Shown: positions 53,018 to 61,959, counted from the first letter of the stretch. The stretch: DNA of 64,000 nucleotides from CAYRWR01 sp964428015 (GCA_964428015.1 CAYRWR010000003.1:62001-126000); one strand, 5' to 3'. Made by a program: numbers and translations. The notes: generated by a model not told the origin, from the letters alone.

Positions 53018-53590
53018 ATGGAAAATTCTACAGCATCTAAAAAAATGCAGCAGTATGTCAAAGAACTGCTGAAATGGAACCGAAAAGTCAATCTGATCGG
53101 CAGAAATACCGAGCCTGATGTATGGAAGGTGCACATTGAGGATAGTTTATCTCTCCTGCCCCGCCTGAAGGAGCTGGCTCCCCGGATAGTTGTGGATATC
53201 GGGAGCGGTGGCGGTCTTCCAGCCATACCTCTGGCCATAGAGATGCCTGATGTGCAGTTTATTTTAACAGACGTGGTAGAAAAGAAGCTTTCCTTCCTGG
53301 AATGGGTGATTTCATTACTGGGCCTCAATGCCCGTGTAGTCAATTTAACTCAGCACTTTATCCTGGATGAGGAATGCGTTATCACCAGCCGGGCCTTTGC
53401 AGAGCTCCCGCTTATCCTGCAGTGGCAGCAGGAACACACCCCCCGGGCCAGTGAAATGCTCCTGCTGGAAGGCACCAGTGCCAGGACCAGGGAAGAGATA
53501 AACCGCAGCGGAATCACAGAATACACACTGGAAATAAAGGAAAGGGGGAGTATACTCTATATCCCTCTGGTTCAGGAGGAACTGCAATGA
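53018..53590 (+). CDS. rsmG: 16S rRNA m7G527 methyltransferase RsmG
   Basis: Methylates N7 of G527 (E. coli numbering) in 16S rRNA using SAM. At 190 residues it is slightly short for the family. It has the RsmG opening YVKELLKWNRKVNLIGR (about 13-29), the SAM-binding loop VVDIGSGGGLPAIPLAI (about 58-74; the usual form is GSGAGFPGIPLAI) and SRAFAEL (about 125). It is not next to mnmG, parA or parB, as in many genomes, but starts a pair with a glutamine amidotransferase, overlapping it by 4 bp (ATGA). Confidence 0.92.
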   Translation: MENSTASKKMQQYVKELLKWNRKVNLIGRNTEPDVWKVHIEDSLSLLPRLKELAPRIVVDIGSGGGLPAIPLAIEMPDVQFILTDVVEKKLSFLEWVISLLGLNARVVNLTQHFILDEECVITSRAFAELPLILQWQQEHTPRASEMLLLEGTSARTREEINRSGITEYTLEIKERGSILYIPLVQEELQ

Positions 53591-54306
53591 AGATACATTG
53601 TCTGGAACATGTCGGTTTTGAAGGTCCGGCTTATATACAGCAGTGGGCAGAGGAAAAAGGATTTGAATTAATTCAGACACCGCTTTATCTGGAGGAAATC
53701 ATGCCCTCTACTCAAAGCATAGACATGCTGGTGGTAATGGGCGGCCCCATGAGCGTAGGGGATGTCAAGCACCACCCTTGGCTGAGGGAAGAAAAGGAAT
53801 ACCTCATCAATGTGATTAATGCCGGAATACCTGTTTTGGGTATTTGTCTGGGTGCCCAACTGATTGCTGATGTACTGGGAGCTCGTGTCTATAGGAACCG
53901 GGAAAAAGAAATCGGCTGGTTTGAAGTAGAGCTCACTCCGCAGGCTATCCAGTCCCGTTTATTCCAGGGGCTTCCTGCCCGTTTTACCCCATACCACTGG
54001 CATGGAGATACTTTTGATATTCCCGAGCAGGCTCATCCCCTGGCCACCAATTTAGCTACTGTCAATCAGGGGTTTTTCCTGGATGAAAAGGGTAAAAAAG
54101 TGGTTGCATTGCAGTTTCACCTGGAAAGCACCCCCCACAGTATTCATGAGATCTGCACCAATGCCGCGGATGAACTCAAGGAAGCCGGTCCCTATATCCA
54201 GACCTCCGCGGAAATGCAGTCCCACCCTGAACTGGTAAAAAACAGTAATACAATAATGAAAAAGCTCCTCGATAATATGACAGAAATCTGGAATAATCGG
54301 GATTAG
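53587..54306 (+). CDS. Class I glutamine amidotransferase (GMP synthase-like)
   Basis: A 239-residue stand-alone amidotransferase domain. MGGPMSVGD is the oxyanion-region loop, GICLGAQL carries the nucleophilic Cys (about 92) and FHLES supplies His and Glu of the triad. Stand-alone members of this group act on diverse substrates (for example gamma-glutamyl compounds), and the acceptor domain of GuaA is absent, so the substrate is unknown. It is translationally coupled to rsmG by an ATGA overlap. Confidence 0.88.
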   Translation: MKIHCLEHVGFEGPAYIQQWAEEKGFELIQTPLYLEEIMPSTQSIDMLVVMGGPMSVGDVKHHPWLREEKEYLINVINAGIPVLGICLGAQLIADVLGARVYRNREKEIGWFEVELTPQAIQSRLFQGLPARFTPYHWHGDTFDIPEQAHPLATNLATVNQGFFLDEKGKKVVALQFHLESTPHSIHEICTNAADELKEAGPYIQTSAEMQSHPELVKNSNTIMKKLLDNMTEIWNNRD

Positions 54307-54342
54307 TTCCGATACTATACTATATCGATTAAGGAGTACTAC

Positions 54343-54960
54343 ATGAGATATTTTTTAAGTTTCAGCCTGCTGCTGGCTGTGCTTTCAGGGACTGTATATC
54401 CCGTTCAGAACACCACCCTGCCACCCCGTAATCCTGACCCCAGTTTCGCCAAGGTCCCCGACACAATGGATGAATTTCTGGAATTAAGAGAGAAACATGC
54501 CTATACCCCCGAGGGCGGAGCAGCTATGTTCATCCTGTCCATGATCATCTTTACTCAGAATGAGAAACTGGGGAAAAATTGCCTTACCGTAACTCTGGAT
54601 AACAGCGAGCTGATAAAAAGTACCGGAGGGTACAAAGGTTACGAAACCGCTCCCGGGTTTAAGTATTATATTTCCAGACTCAGGGATATGCCCTGGATAC
54701 CTTTTTCCTATATTCAGGAGACCAGCTACAGTCAGGGTTATGCCCTCCCTGAAGGGATGTCTACTATCCTTTTTTCTGCCAATCCCTACGCCCAGGTGGG
54801 TGAAAACACAGTTAAAATATTTGTGAGCTGTACCGGTGCTGACAATCCCCGTCCCATTCTCCTGAAAAAAAACGACAAAGGTATCTGGAAGGTAAAAGAT
54901 TACAGTAGTCTGTTCGTCGATGTAGTCCACCCAGTCAAACCCAAGTCTGACGATCTTTAA
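54343..54960 (+). CDS. Exported protein of unknown function
   Basis: A 205-residue protein with a clear signal peptide (about 1-20, cut near TVYPVQ). The mature part begins with a Pro-rich stretch and contains MDEFLELREKHAYTPEGGAA, a compact motif that looks conserved-domain-like but that I cannot name. It has no lipobox, TM helix or catalytic motif. AAGGAG lies 7 bases before the ATG, and TATACT-like sequence is just upstream. It is a single-gene unit between the amidotransferase and histidine kinase genes. Confidence 0.78.
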   Translation: MRYFLSFSLLLAVLSGTVYPVQNTTLPPRNPDPSFAKVPDTMDEFLELREKHAYTPEGGAAMFILSMIIFTQNEKLGKNCLTVTLDNSELIKSTGGYKGYETAPGFKYYISRLRDMPWIPFSYIQETSYSQGYALPEGMSTILFSANPYAQVGENTVKIFVSCTGADNPRPILLKKNDKGIWKVKDYSSLFVDVVHPVKPKSDDL

Positions 54961-54975
54961 ATTCTTACTAAATGG

Positions 54976-55028
54976 CCCTGTTTTCTGGGAAAAATCTGAG
55001 AAACATTTTATAATAGAAGAAAACAGGG
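54976..55028 (+). promoter_or_regulatory. Histidine-kinase cluster promoter within inverted repeat
   Basis: CCCTGTTTTC (54976-54985) and GAAAACAGGG (55019-55028) are perfect 10-bp inverted arms bracketing TATAAT (55009-55014). The -35 is weak. The right arm covers the expected transcription start, so this looks like an operator, or a terminator of the upstream gene whose stem encloses the next promoter. Confidence 0.5.
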
Positions 55029-55040
55029 TCAGGTAGTTCT

Positions 55041-57137
55041 ATGCCGAAATCAACCAAACATCTCATCGGGCTGATTGGGTTTATCATTTTGCTTATCGCG
55101 GATCTAGTGTATTTTGCCTTTGTCCGGCCTGAAATGAACAAAAAAAACTTTATTGACATCTTACCTTATCTTGAATATCGCTTAGGGACATCTCCTCTGG
55201 ATGCAAACATGACACCCCAATGGATATTGGAAACCAACCAGGATGACAAATGGCGCCCCATTCATGTGGATAGGGCTATTATGGATGCCTCCGGAAAAGA
55301 TGTGCTTTCAGGGAAGTGCTACTGGACCAGATTTAAAATACCTGAGAATAAATGGAAAGACTGTGCCTTGTTCACCCTGGGCAGGATGGACAACACCTTT
55401 ACCTTTTTCAGAGGAAAAACTATACAAAGTATCATGTCTCCTGAAAACAATAGAAAACATTTAAGCTGGTACGTCTTTGACCTCAAAGATACCAACCCCG
55501 GGGAATATATCTATTGGCATTTTCCCTTGGGATATAATTATTCCGATTTTAACGGTATCTACCTGGGTTCCTTCTATGAATTTAACCGTCACCTGCTGTT
55601 AAAGGAGATCATCCCTGTTGCTGCTTCACTTTTATTCCTCATTGTGGGCATACTCGCATTTATCATATTTATGCAGAGATACCGTGAACCCAGTGTGTTC
55701 GGCTTCGCGGTGTTTTCTATCCTGGTGGGGATTTTTACCCTGATGCGCACTGATCTCATTTACTTAATCCTTCCGCCGGAAATAGTGTTTAATGTTTTTT
55801 TAGTCACCATGTTTTTTATCCCTGCAGCATCTTTTTATTTCGCAGAGGTGGTTCTGCAGACCCCTTGTACCTCCTGGATTAGAAAACTATGGGTAATCAA
55901 CCTTTCCGCCGCCTTCCTGTATCTGGCCCTCATGCTTATTGATATCAATATGTTCAGCATCACCATTATGATCCTTTACTTCATACTCACTATTACCTCA
56001 ATTACTCTTTCACTGATTCTGGTACTTTTCATTAGAAATAAATCACAGGAAGCCATGCTGTTTACTGCCGGCTATGTGATTTTTTCCATTTTTTCCCTCC
56101 TGGATTTATTGAGTAATTTTACAGCGTTCTTTTCCTCCGTCAATCTGTTCTGGGGGATGCTGTGGCTGGTGGTCATCATCAGCAAGATCCTGTACAGCCG
56201 GTTCAGTCAGACCCAGGACCAGCTGCGGGAATACAGCCAGAACCTGGAAAAGATGGTGGATGAACGTACTAATGAGTTATCCCATGCCAATGACGAGCTG
56301 GAAGAAACACTGTCCCAGCTTAAAGGAATGCAGAAACAGATCATTCAGCAGGAAAAGCTGGCCAGTCTGGGTGGTTTAACTGCCGGTATTGCTCACGAAA
56401 TCAAGAATCCTCTTAATTTCGTCAATAATTTTGCCACTGTATCCATCGAACTGCTGGAAGAACTCAAAGACAACCTGAATCAAAGAGATCCAGTGCCTTT
56501 GAAAGAAGAAGACCATGATCTCATCTCCGATCTGGAACAAAGTATTGAGAAAATACATCAGCATGGTAAAAGAGCTGACGGGATCATACAGTCCATGCTG
56601 CTGCATTCCCGGGGCACAGCGGGTGAGTTCCGCACTGTCCAGCTTAATCAGATATTGGATGAATACATTAGCCTGGCTTATCATGGTATGCGTGCCCAGG
56701 ACAGTAATTTTAATATCACCCTTGATGTCAGCCTGGACCCTGGTGTAAAAGAGGTCACCGTAGTTCCTCAGGATATCAGCCGGGCCTTCCTCAATATCGT
56801 CAACAACGCCTGCTATGCCGCATATGACAAGAAGAAAACTTTAAAAGGAGATTTTGAACCCAGGGTCTCAGTTAAAAGTTTCCTGGAGAATAAAGGAGTC
56901 TCTATAGTAATCAGGGATAACGGTAACGGTATTCCTGTGGAGATCCAGCAGCAGGTATTCGACCCCTTCTTTACCACCAAACCGGCGGGAGAGGGTACCG
57001 GCCTGGGACTGTCCATCAGCTATGATATAATCGTCAACGAACACCGCGGTCAGCTTCAGTTAGAAACAGTGCCGGGTCAGTTTACTGAATTCCGTATCTG
57101 GATACCCCTGAAACACTCCGGCTCGGCTGGCCACTGA
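55041..57137 (+). CDS. 7TMR-DISM-type sensor histidine kinase
   Basis: A 698-residue membrane kinase. TM1 spans about 8-28. An extracytoplasmic beta domain (about 35-185; CYWTRFKIPENKWKD) looks like the DISM extracellular type that binds small ligands. Seven TM helices occupy about 188-385. A coiled coil (390-440) leads to HisKA with phospho-acceptor His452 in AGIAHEIKNPL, and HATPase_c has NIVNNACYAA (N box), DNGNGIP (G1), FDPFFTTKP (F) and GTGLGLS (G2). It is complete, so autophosphorylation is expected. The stop overlaps the following receiver gene by 1 bp, making that CheY-like protein its likely partner. Confidence 0.93.
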   Translation: MPKSTKHLIGLIGFIILLIADLVYFAFVRPEMNKKNFIDILPYLEYRLGTSPLDANMTPQWILETNQDDKWRPIHVDRAIMDASGKDVLSGKCYWTRFKIPENKWKDCALFTLGRMDNTFTFFRGKTIQSIMSPENNRKHLSWYVFDLKDTNPGEYIYWHFPLGYNYSDFNGIYLGSFYEFNRHLLLKEIIPVAASLLFLIVGILAFIIFMQRYREPSVFGFAVFSILVGIFTLMRTDLIYLILPPEIVFNVFLVTMFFIPAASFYFAEVVLQTPCTSWIRKLWVINLSAAFLYLALMLIDINMFSITIMILYFILTITSITLSLILVLFIRNKSQEAMLFTAGYVIFSIFSLLDLLSNFTAFFSSVNLFWGMLWLVVIISKILYSRFSQTQDQLREYSQNLEKMVDERTNELSHANDELEETLSQLKGMQKQIIQQEKLASLGGLTAGIAHEIKNPLNFVNNFATVSIELLEELKDNLNQRDPVPLKEEDHDLISDLEQSIEKIHQHGKRADGIIQSMLLHSRGTAGEFRTVQLNQILDEYISLAYHGMRAQDSNFNITLDVSLDPGVKEVTVVPQDISRAFLNIVNNACYAAYDKKKTLKGDFEPRVSVKSFLENKGVSIVIRDNGNGIPVEIQQQVFDPFFTTKPAGEGTGLGLSISYDIIVNEHRGQLQLETVPGQFTEFRIWIPLKHSGSAGH

Positions 57138-57511
57138 TGAGTGAAATCCTTATTATAGACGACGAAAAAGACAGTCAGTTCCTGTTTACCCAACAGTTCC
57201 GGAAGTGGATCCGGCAGGGTCGGGTGGAGCTCAAATATGCGGAAAACCGGGAGTCCGCCCGGGTTATGCTTAAAGCAGATAGCACTAAGTCGCGTATCAT
57301 CCTGTGTGATGTCAACCTGCCTGATGGTGACGGTATAGAGCTGATGAAAGAAATCCGGAATAAGTATCCTACAGACAAAGTAATCATGATGACCGGTTTT
57401 CTGAACAGGGATCTGGAAAAAATCAGCCTGGAAGCAGGTGCCCTGGCATATTTTGTTAAACCTATCCCTTTTCCTGAATTAATGTTATTGATAGAACAGT
57501 TTTTGGAGTAG
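57137..57511 (+). CDS. CheY-like single-domain response regulator
   Basis: A 124-residue receiver with no output domain. Asp8/Asp9, the phospho-acceptor Asp58 (ILCDVNLP), Thr in MMTGF and Lys in FVKPI are all in place, so it should be phosphorylated, most simply by the coupled kinase upstream. It could act as a diffusible signal or a phosphate shuttle to the receiver-phosphatase that follows 3 bp later. Confidence 0.93.
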   Translation: MSEILIIDDEKDSQFLFTQQFRKWIRQGRVELKYAENRESARVMLKADSTKSRIILCDVNLPDGDGIELMKEIRNKYPTDKVIMMTGFLNRDLEKISLEAGALAYFVKPIPFPELMLLIEQFLE

Positions 57512-57514
57512 ACC

Positions 57515-58648
57515 ATGAGCCATCATATCCTGGTCGTGGATGATGAACCGGATCTGGAGGTACTCATCCGCCAGAAATTCCGCAAACACATCAAGGAAAA
57601 CACCTACCGGTTTTCCTTTGCCGCCAATGGCGAAGAAGCCTGGGATAAGCTACAGCCCGGAGGTATAGACCTGGTCCTGACCGATATCAATATGCCCCGC
57701 ATGGACGGCCTGACCCTGCTCAGCCGTCTCATGGAAAATAATGCCCTTCTTAAAACGGTGGTGATTTCAGCTTACGGAGATATGAAAAACATCAGAACTG
57801 CTATGAACCGGGGAGCCTTTGATTTTTTAACCAAACCTATAGATTTTCAGGACCTGGAGATCACACTGACCCGGGGTCTGGAGCAGGTCGGACTGATGCG
57901 CCGTATGTCTGATCAGCAGAAAGAACTGCAGGCAGCCTGGACAATTCAGAAATCTATCCTGCCCAAGGTATTACCTTCGATCAAGGGTTTATCTATCAGC
58001 GCACACTATCTCCCCATGAATAATATCGGCGGCGACATGTATGATTTTTCACGGCCCGGTCCGGAAGAGCTGGGAGTATTTATTGCCGATGTGTCTGGTC
58101 ATGGCGTGCCGGCAGCACTTATCGCATCCATGCTTAAGGTAGCCTTTACTATTCTACACCAGTACAGCCGTGAACCAGCCCGTCTCCTGGAGGAGATGAA
58201 CCGACTGATGAGGGACAAACTGCACAACGCTTTTTTTACAGCATCCTATGCTTATATTAATATGAAAGAGTATACCCTGACCGCGGCGCGTGCCGGTCAT
58301 CCCTCCCTTCTCATCCACCGCCGTCAGGACAATAGCATACTGACTGTCCATCCTAAAGGCAAACTGATGGGCTGGTTTGATGAACTGGGCTGTGAAAATG
58401 AGACAATAAATCTTCTACCCCAGGACCGTTTATTATTTTATACTGATGGGATCATTGAAGCTGAAAATGACAGCAAACAGTTTTTCGGAGATGAAGAACT
58501 GGCCAGTTTTATCCTTAGCCACCAACAAAATTCTACCGGTGATTTTGCGGACTCTCTTATACAGGCTGTAAAACTTTATGACAATAATATCGATTATACC
58601 GATGATGACATCACTTTATTGGTGATGGATGTGTCGGAGCAGGAGTGA
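57515..58648 (+). CDS. Receiver-SpoIIE phosphatase (RsbU-like response regulator)
   Basis: A 377-residue cytoplasmic regulator joining a CheY receiver (1-125; DD at 9-10, Asp57 in LTDINMP, Lys in LTKPIDF) to a PPM/SpoIIE phosphatase (about 165-375; GGDMYDF, IADVSGHGVPAAL, DDDITLLVMD). Phosphorylation of the receiver should switch phosphatase activity on a STAS-type partner, giving a two-component input to a sigma-factor partner switch. It is third in a four-gene cluster with only 2-3 bp between genes. Confidence 0.94.
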   Translation: MSHHILVVDDEPDLEVLIRQKFRKHIKENTYRFSFAANGEEAWDKLQPGGIDLVLTDINMPRMDGLTLLSRLMENNALLKTVVISAYGDMKNIRTAMNRGAFDFLTKPIDFQDLEITLTRGLEQVGLMRRMSDQQKELQAAWTIQKSILPKVLPSIKGLSISAHYLPMNNIGGDMYDFSRPGPEELGVFIADVSGHGVPAALIASMLKVAFTILHQYSREPARLLEEMNRLMRDKLHNAFFTASYAYINMKEYTLTAARAGHPSLLIHRRQDNSILTVHPKGKLMGWFDELGCENETINLLPQDRLLFYTDGIIEAENDSKQFFGDEELASFILSHQQNSTGDFADSLIQAVKLYDNNIDYTDDDITLLVMDVSEQE

Positions 58649-58650
58649 AA

Positions 58651-59034
58651 ATGAGTATTCTGATCGTAGATGATGAACAGGATGTCCAGTTCCTGTTTAA
58701 GCAAAAATTCCGCCGGGAGATAAAAGAACATGAACTGGAATTCCACTTTGTCCTGTCGGGAGAAGAAGCCATTTCCTTTCTCAAATCCAACCAGACCGAG
58801 ATTGTGTTGATTTTGTCTGACATCAATATGCCGGGTATGAATGGTTTTGAATTGCTGGAATATATAAAAAAACAGAACCATGACATCAAAGTGATCATGG
58901 TAACCGCCTATGGTGATGAAAAAAACTATAATAAAGCCATGGAAATCGGCGCTGACGGTTTTGTCACTAAACCCATAGATTTTGCCGATCTGAAAGAGAT
59001 GATTCTGGCCTATAAAAAGTCCATGAAAAAATAA
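58651..59034 (+). CDS. CheY-like single-domain response regulator 2
   Basis: A 127-residue receiver, full set of active-site residues (DD at 7-8, Asp57 in LSDINMP, Thr in VTAYG, Lys in VTKPIDF). I use ATG 58651, since AGGAG (58641-58645) is 5 bases upstream; the in-frame GTG at 58645 overlaps that site. It ends the kinase cluster and resembles the receiver part of the preceding protein more than the first CheY, suggesting a partial duplication and perhaps competition for phosphate. Confidence 0.92.
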   Translation: MSILIVDDEQDVQFLFKQKFRREIKEHELEFHFVLSGEEAISFLKSNQTEIVLILSDINMPGMNGFELLEYIKKQNHDIKVIMVTAYGDEKNYNKAMEIGADGFVTKPIDFADLKEMILAYKKSMKK

Positions 59035-59046
59035 ATATAAAAAGTC

Positions 59047-59074
59047 TTGCAAAAGTCTGGATATGTTTTAAAAT
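59047..59074 (+). promoter_or_regulatory. Leaderless promoter of DUF456 gene
   Basis: TTGCAA (59047-59052)-N16-TAAAAT (59069-59074), six bases before ATG 59081. No ribosome-binding site is present. Confidence 0.55.
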
Positions 59075-59080
59075 CTAATT

Positions 59081-59629
59081 ATGGAATACTTATTATTATT
59101 AGTTTCTCTGGCTTTGATCGTGATCGGTGTCTTTGGTTGTGTAGTTAAAGGCATACCTGGTCCACCCTTCAGTTTTCTGGGGATTCTGATTCTCAACATC
59201 TCCCAGGGTGGCACTATCTTTTCCATTCTCCCTATGGTACTGGGTGGGGTTATTGTGCTGATGGTCTGGATACCCGACTTTTTTGTGCCGTGGTGGCATG
59301 AAAAGATGTATCAGATATCTCATACCACGACCTGGGGCGCTCTTCTGGGTATGATGGCGGGTTTCTTTGTGTTTCCGCCCTACGGTATTGTGGTGCTGAT
59401 TATCATAGGCAGTACTATCGGTGAAGTTATAGCCAAAAAAGAGATGCGGGCAAAGCTGGCCGAGGAAGAATTTTCCATTGGTTCAGTGATGACAGCAATG
59501 ATCACCAAACTCTCAGTCTCAGCCATACTGACTTATTATTATTTCTTTAATTTTCTACAGCTCAATCTCCGGGAGATTATCCTCAAGTACCAATACCATC
59601 CCGAATTGCTCAGGATTTTTACCAACTAA
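59081..59629 (+). CDS. DUF456 family membrane protein
   Basis: A 182-residue inner-membrane protein with about four or five TM helices. GVFGCVVKGIPGPPFSFLGI near the N-terminus is the Gly/Pro-rich signature of DUF456, a family without a known activity. It appears leaderless. Its TAA (59627-59629) interlocks with the TAG of the CDF transporter gene on the other strand (59626-59628), so the two coding regions share bases and no terminator can fit between. Confidence 0.85.
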   Translation: MEYLLLLVSLALIVIGVFGCVVKGIPGPPFSFLGILILNISQGGTIFSILPMVLGGVIVLMVWIPDFFVPWWHEKMYQISHTTTWGALLGMMAGFFVFPPYGIVVLIIIGSTIGEVIAKKEMRAKLAEEEFSIGSVMTAMITKLSVSAILTYYYFFNFLQLNLREIILKYQYHPELLRIFTN

Positions 59630-60507
59630 CGGGTCTGGCTGGGATCAATATGGATGGAGATATCTTTAAGTGCGGTCAAAGTCTGGAAGAGTCTTTGCTT
59701 CACTCTTAAAGCTATATCATGCCCTTCTTTTACTGAGAGGTCGCCTTTGACTTCGATATTGACTTCTCCGTAAACATCCTTGCCCACCTGGCGCAGACGC
59801 AGACGTCTGAAATCTGTGATTCCTTCCTGGGTACGTAGCACTTCTCTGGCCTGATCCAGCTCTTCCGGTTTGACACTGGCTTCGATCAAGGTGTTGGCAT
59901 TCTGAAACAGTATCTTACCCCCGATGTAGACCAGGATCACGGCTATCAGTCCAGCCGCGATAATATCTCCAAAACGGAATCCCAGCAGACTGGCTCCCAA
60001 TCCGATCAGAGCAACAATAGAACTGAAAGCATCAGAACGGTGGTGCCAGGCGTTGGCAATCATAGCGTCGCTTTTTATCTTGTTACCCATGATGCGGGTG
60101 ATATGAAATAAGGCTTCTTTGAGGACGATGGAGGCTACAGCCGCCCATACCGCCCAGTTGTTCTTCAGGACCTTAACATTTCCAGTGATGACCTGATGGG
60201 CAGAGTCATACACAAACCATAATCCCAGCTGGATGAGGAGCAGGCCCACAATCACTGCGGCTATATTTTCTATCTTACCATGGCCATAGGGATGCTCATC
60301 ATCCGGGCTCTTTATAGACCAGTGCAGGGAGAAAAATACTATAATATCGGTAAACAGGTCACTGAGAGAATGAATAGCGTCTGTGATCATGGCGGTGGAA
60401 GAAGATAAAATACCCGCGGCCAGTTTTACCCCGAACAGGATAATGTTTACCGCTACGCCCAGGATGGTGTTCTGATTGATAATCTTTTTTTGAAATTCCG
60501 CGTCCAT
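59626..60507 (-). CDS. CDF-family cation efflux transporter
   Basis: A 293-residue member of the cation diffusion facilitator family, which exports Zn, Fe, Mn or Co using the proton gradient. It has six TM helices (about 15-205). The TM2 metal site is DAIHSLSD (about 43-50) and the TM5 site is WHHRSDAFSS (HxxxD, about 153-160). A ferredoxin-like cytoplasmic domain (about 210-293) ends with IHIDP. The metal cannot be assigned safely from the site residues. GGGAGGT precedes the ATG, 13 bp after the murA stop, so it shares the murA transcript. Confidence 0.92.
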   Translation of the reverse strand: MDAEFQKKIINQNTILGVAVNIILFGVKLAAGILSSSTAMITDAIHSLSDLFTDIIVFFSLHWSIKSPDDEHPYGHGKIENIAAVIVGLLLIQLGLWFVYDSAHQVITGNVKVLKNNWAVWAAVASIVLKEALFHITRIMGNKIKSDAMIANAWHHRSDAFSSIVALIGLGASLLGFRFGDIIAAGLIAVILVYIGGKILFQNANTLIEASVKPEELDQAREVLRTQEGITDFRRLRLRQVGKDVYGEVNIEVKGDLSVKEGHDIALRVKQRLFQTLTALKDISIHIDPSQTR

Positions 60508-60520
60508 GGTGACCTCCCGG

Positions 60521-61792
60521 TCAGTCTTCCTGAGCTACACGTTTAATATCCGCGCCCAGAGCCTGAAGCTTCTTATCAAACTCAAAATATCCTCTATCAA
60601 TATGATATATACGTAAAACTTCACTATGCCCTCTTGCAGCCAGACCGGCAACGACCAGCCCCGCTCCAGCTCTAAGATCGGAGGCCATTACCGCCGCTCC
60701 GGACAGCATTTTCACGCCTTTGATAGTAGCCAGATTGCCGTCTACCTTTATATCCGCGCCCATACGGTTGAGTTCTGCGGCGTGGGTAAAACGGTCAGGG
60801 AAGATTTTCTCTCTGATCACGGAAATACCATCAGCCAGGCTGACCATAGCCATGAGCTGGGACTGCATATCGGTAGGAAAATAAGGATAGGGCGCGGTGT
60901 CGACCTGGACCGGCCGGATATCTCCCCCCCTGACCAGCAGTTCGGTATCAGACAGGATGTCAAAAGTGGTGCCTGCCTGGGAAAATTTTTCTATCACTTC
61001 GCCTATGAGATGGACATTGGTATGGGTGAGGCGAACTTCGCCCCCGGTGATACCGGCCGCGGCGATAAATGTACCGGTCTCAATACGGTCCGCGATCACA
61101 GTATGTGTTGCGGCGTGCAGGCTTTCCACACCTTCGATGGTAATGACGGGAGTACCTGCGCCCACAATCCGGGCACCCATGGCTATCAGACATTGTGCCA
61201 GGTCGGTTACTTCGGGTTCTTCCGCCGCGCCTTCAATGATGGTGGTACCTTTGGCCAGGGTAGCTGCCATCATCACATTTTCGGTAGCCAGAACTGAGGG
61301 TCCAAAACTGCCGGTAAGGTTCATTTTTTTGCCGCGCAGCTCTTCTGCCTGAGCCCAGACATAACCATGCTGCACCAGTATCTCGGCACCCAGCTCCTTC
61401 ATACCTTTGATATGGAGGTCTATGGGCCGGGGACCTATAGCACATCCTCCGGGAAAGGAGATTTTAGCCTTGCGTTTACGTCCCAGCAGGGGGCCCATCA
61501 CAGCGATAGAGGCACGCATTTTGCGGACTATATCGTAGGGGGCTTCGTAAGTATCACTGGTATGCTCGCTGATGCGCAGAGTCTCAGCATCCATATATTC
61601 GATGGTCTTGCCCAGGTGTTCCAGCAGGACCTTCATGGTCTGAATATCTTTGAGATCGGGTACATTGTGGAGGATTACATCTTCCGCGGTCAGAAGAGTA
61701 GCTGCCATGATAGGCAGAGCGGCGTTCTTGGCTCCGGCAATACGAACTGAACCCTGGAGGCGGCTGCCCCCCTGAATGGAATACTTATCCAC
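60521..61792 (-). CDS. murA: UDP-GlcNAc 1-carboxyvinyltransferase MurA
   Basis: Transfers enolpyruvate from PEP to UDP-GlcNAc, the first committed step of peptidoglycan synthesis in the cytoplasm. At 423 residues it has the family length. AGAKNAALP (20-28) with Lys22/Asn23 is the substrate-binding start. GGCAIGPRPIDLH places the catalytic, fosfomycin-reactive Cys at 117. The start codon is GTG behind TTTGGAGGTG. The 167-bp upstream gap is shared with the YkgJ-type gene on the other strand. Downstream, the CDF transporter follows at 13 bp, an unusual partner. Confidence 0.97.
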   Translation of the reverse strand: MDKYSIQGGSRLQGSVRIAGAKNAALPIMAATLLTAEDVILHNVPDLKDIQTMKVLLEHLGKTIEYMDAETLRISEHTSDTYEAPYDIVRKMRASIAVMGPLLGRKRKAKISFPGGCAIGPRPIDLHIKGMKELGAEILVQHGYVWAQAEELRGKKMNLTGSFGPSVLATENVMMAATLAKGTTIIEGAAEEPEVTDLAQCLIAMGARIVGAGTPVITIEGVESLHAATHTVIADRIETGTFIAAAGITGGEVRLTHTNVHLIGEVIEKFSQAGTTFDILSDTELLVRGGDIRPVQVDTAPYPYFPTDMQSQLMAMVSLADGISVIREKIFPDRFTHAAELNRMGADIKVDGNLATIKGVKMLSGAAVMASDLRAGAGLVVAGLAARGHSEVLRIYHIDRGYFEFDKKLQALGADIKRVAQED

Positions 61793-61904
61793 TATACACC
61801 TCCAAAGTGCGCAGGAATGCCCTATATCTTAAGAAGAAACAGCGGGATTGTCAATTGAACCTGACCATGGTGAAAGGTATTTTTATAGTTAAATACTAAA
61901 TCCC

Positions 61905-61933
61905 TTGCTGAAAGTCTGTGGATTCCTTAAAAT
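61905..61933 (+). promoter_or_regulatory. Promoter of YkgJ-type gene
   Basis: TTGCTG (61905-61910)-N17-TAAAAT (61928-61933), followed by GAGGT before ATG 61960. Confidence 0.6.
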
Positions 61934-61959
61934 AATCTGTCCTGTATAGCGAGGTAGCC

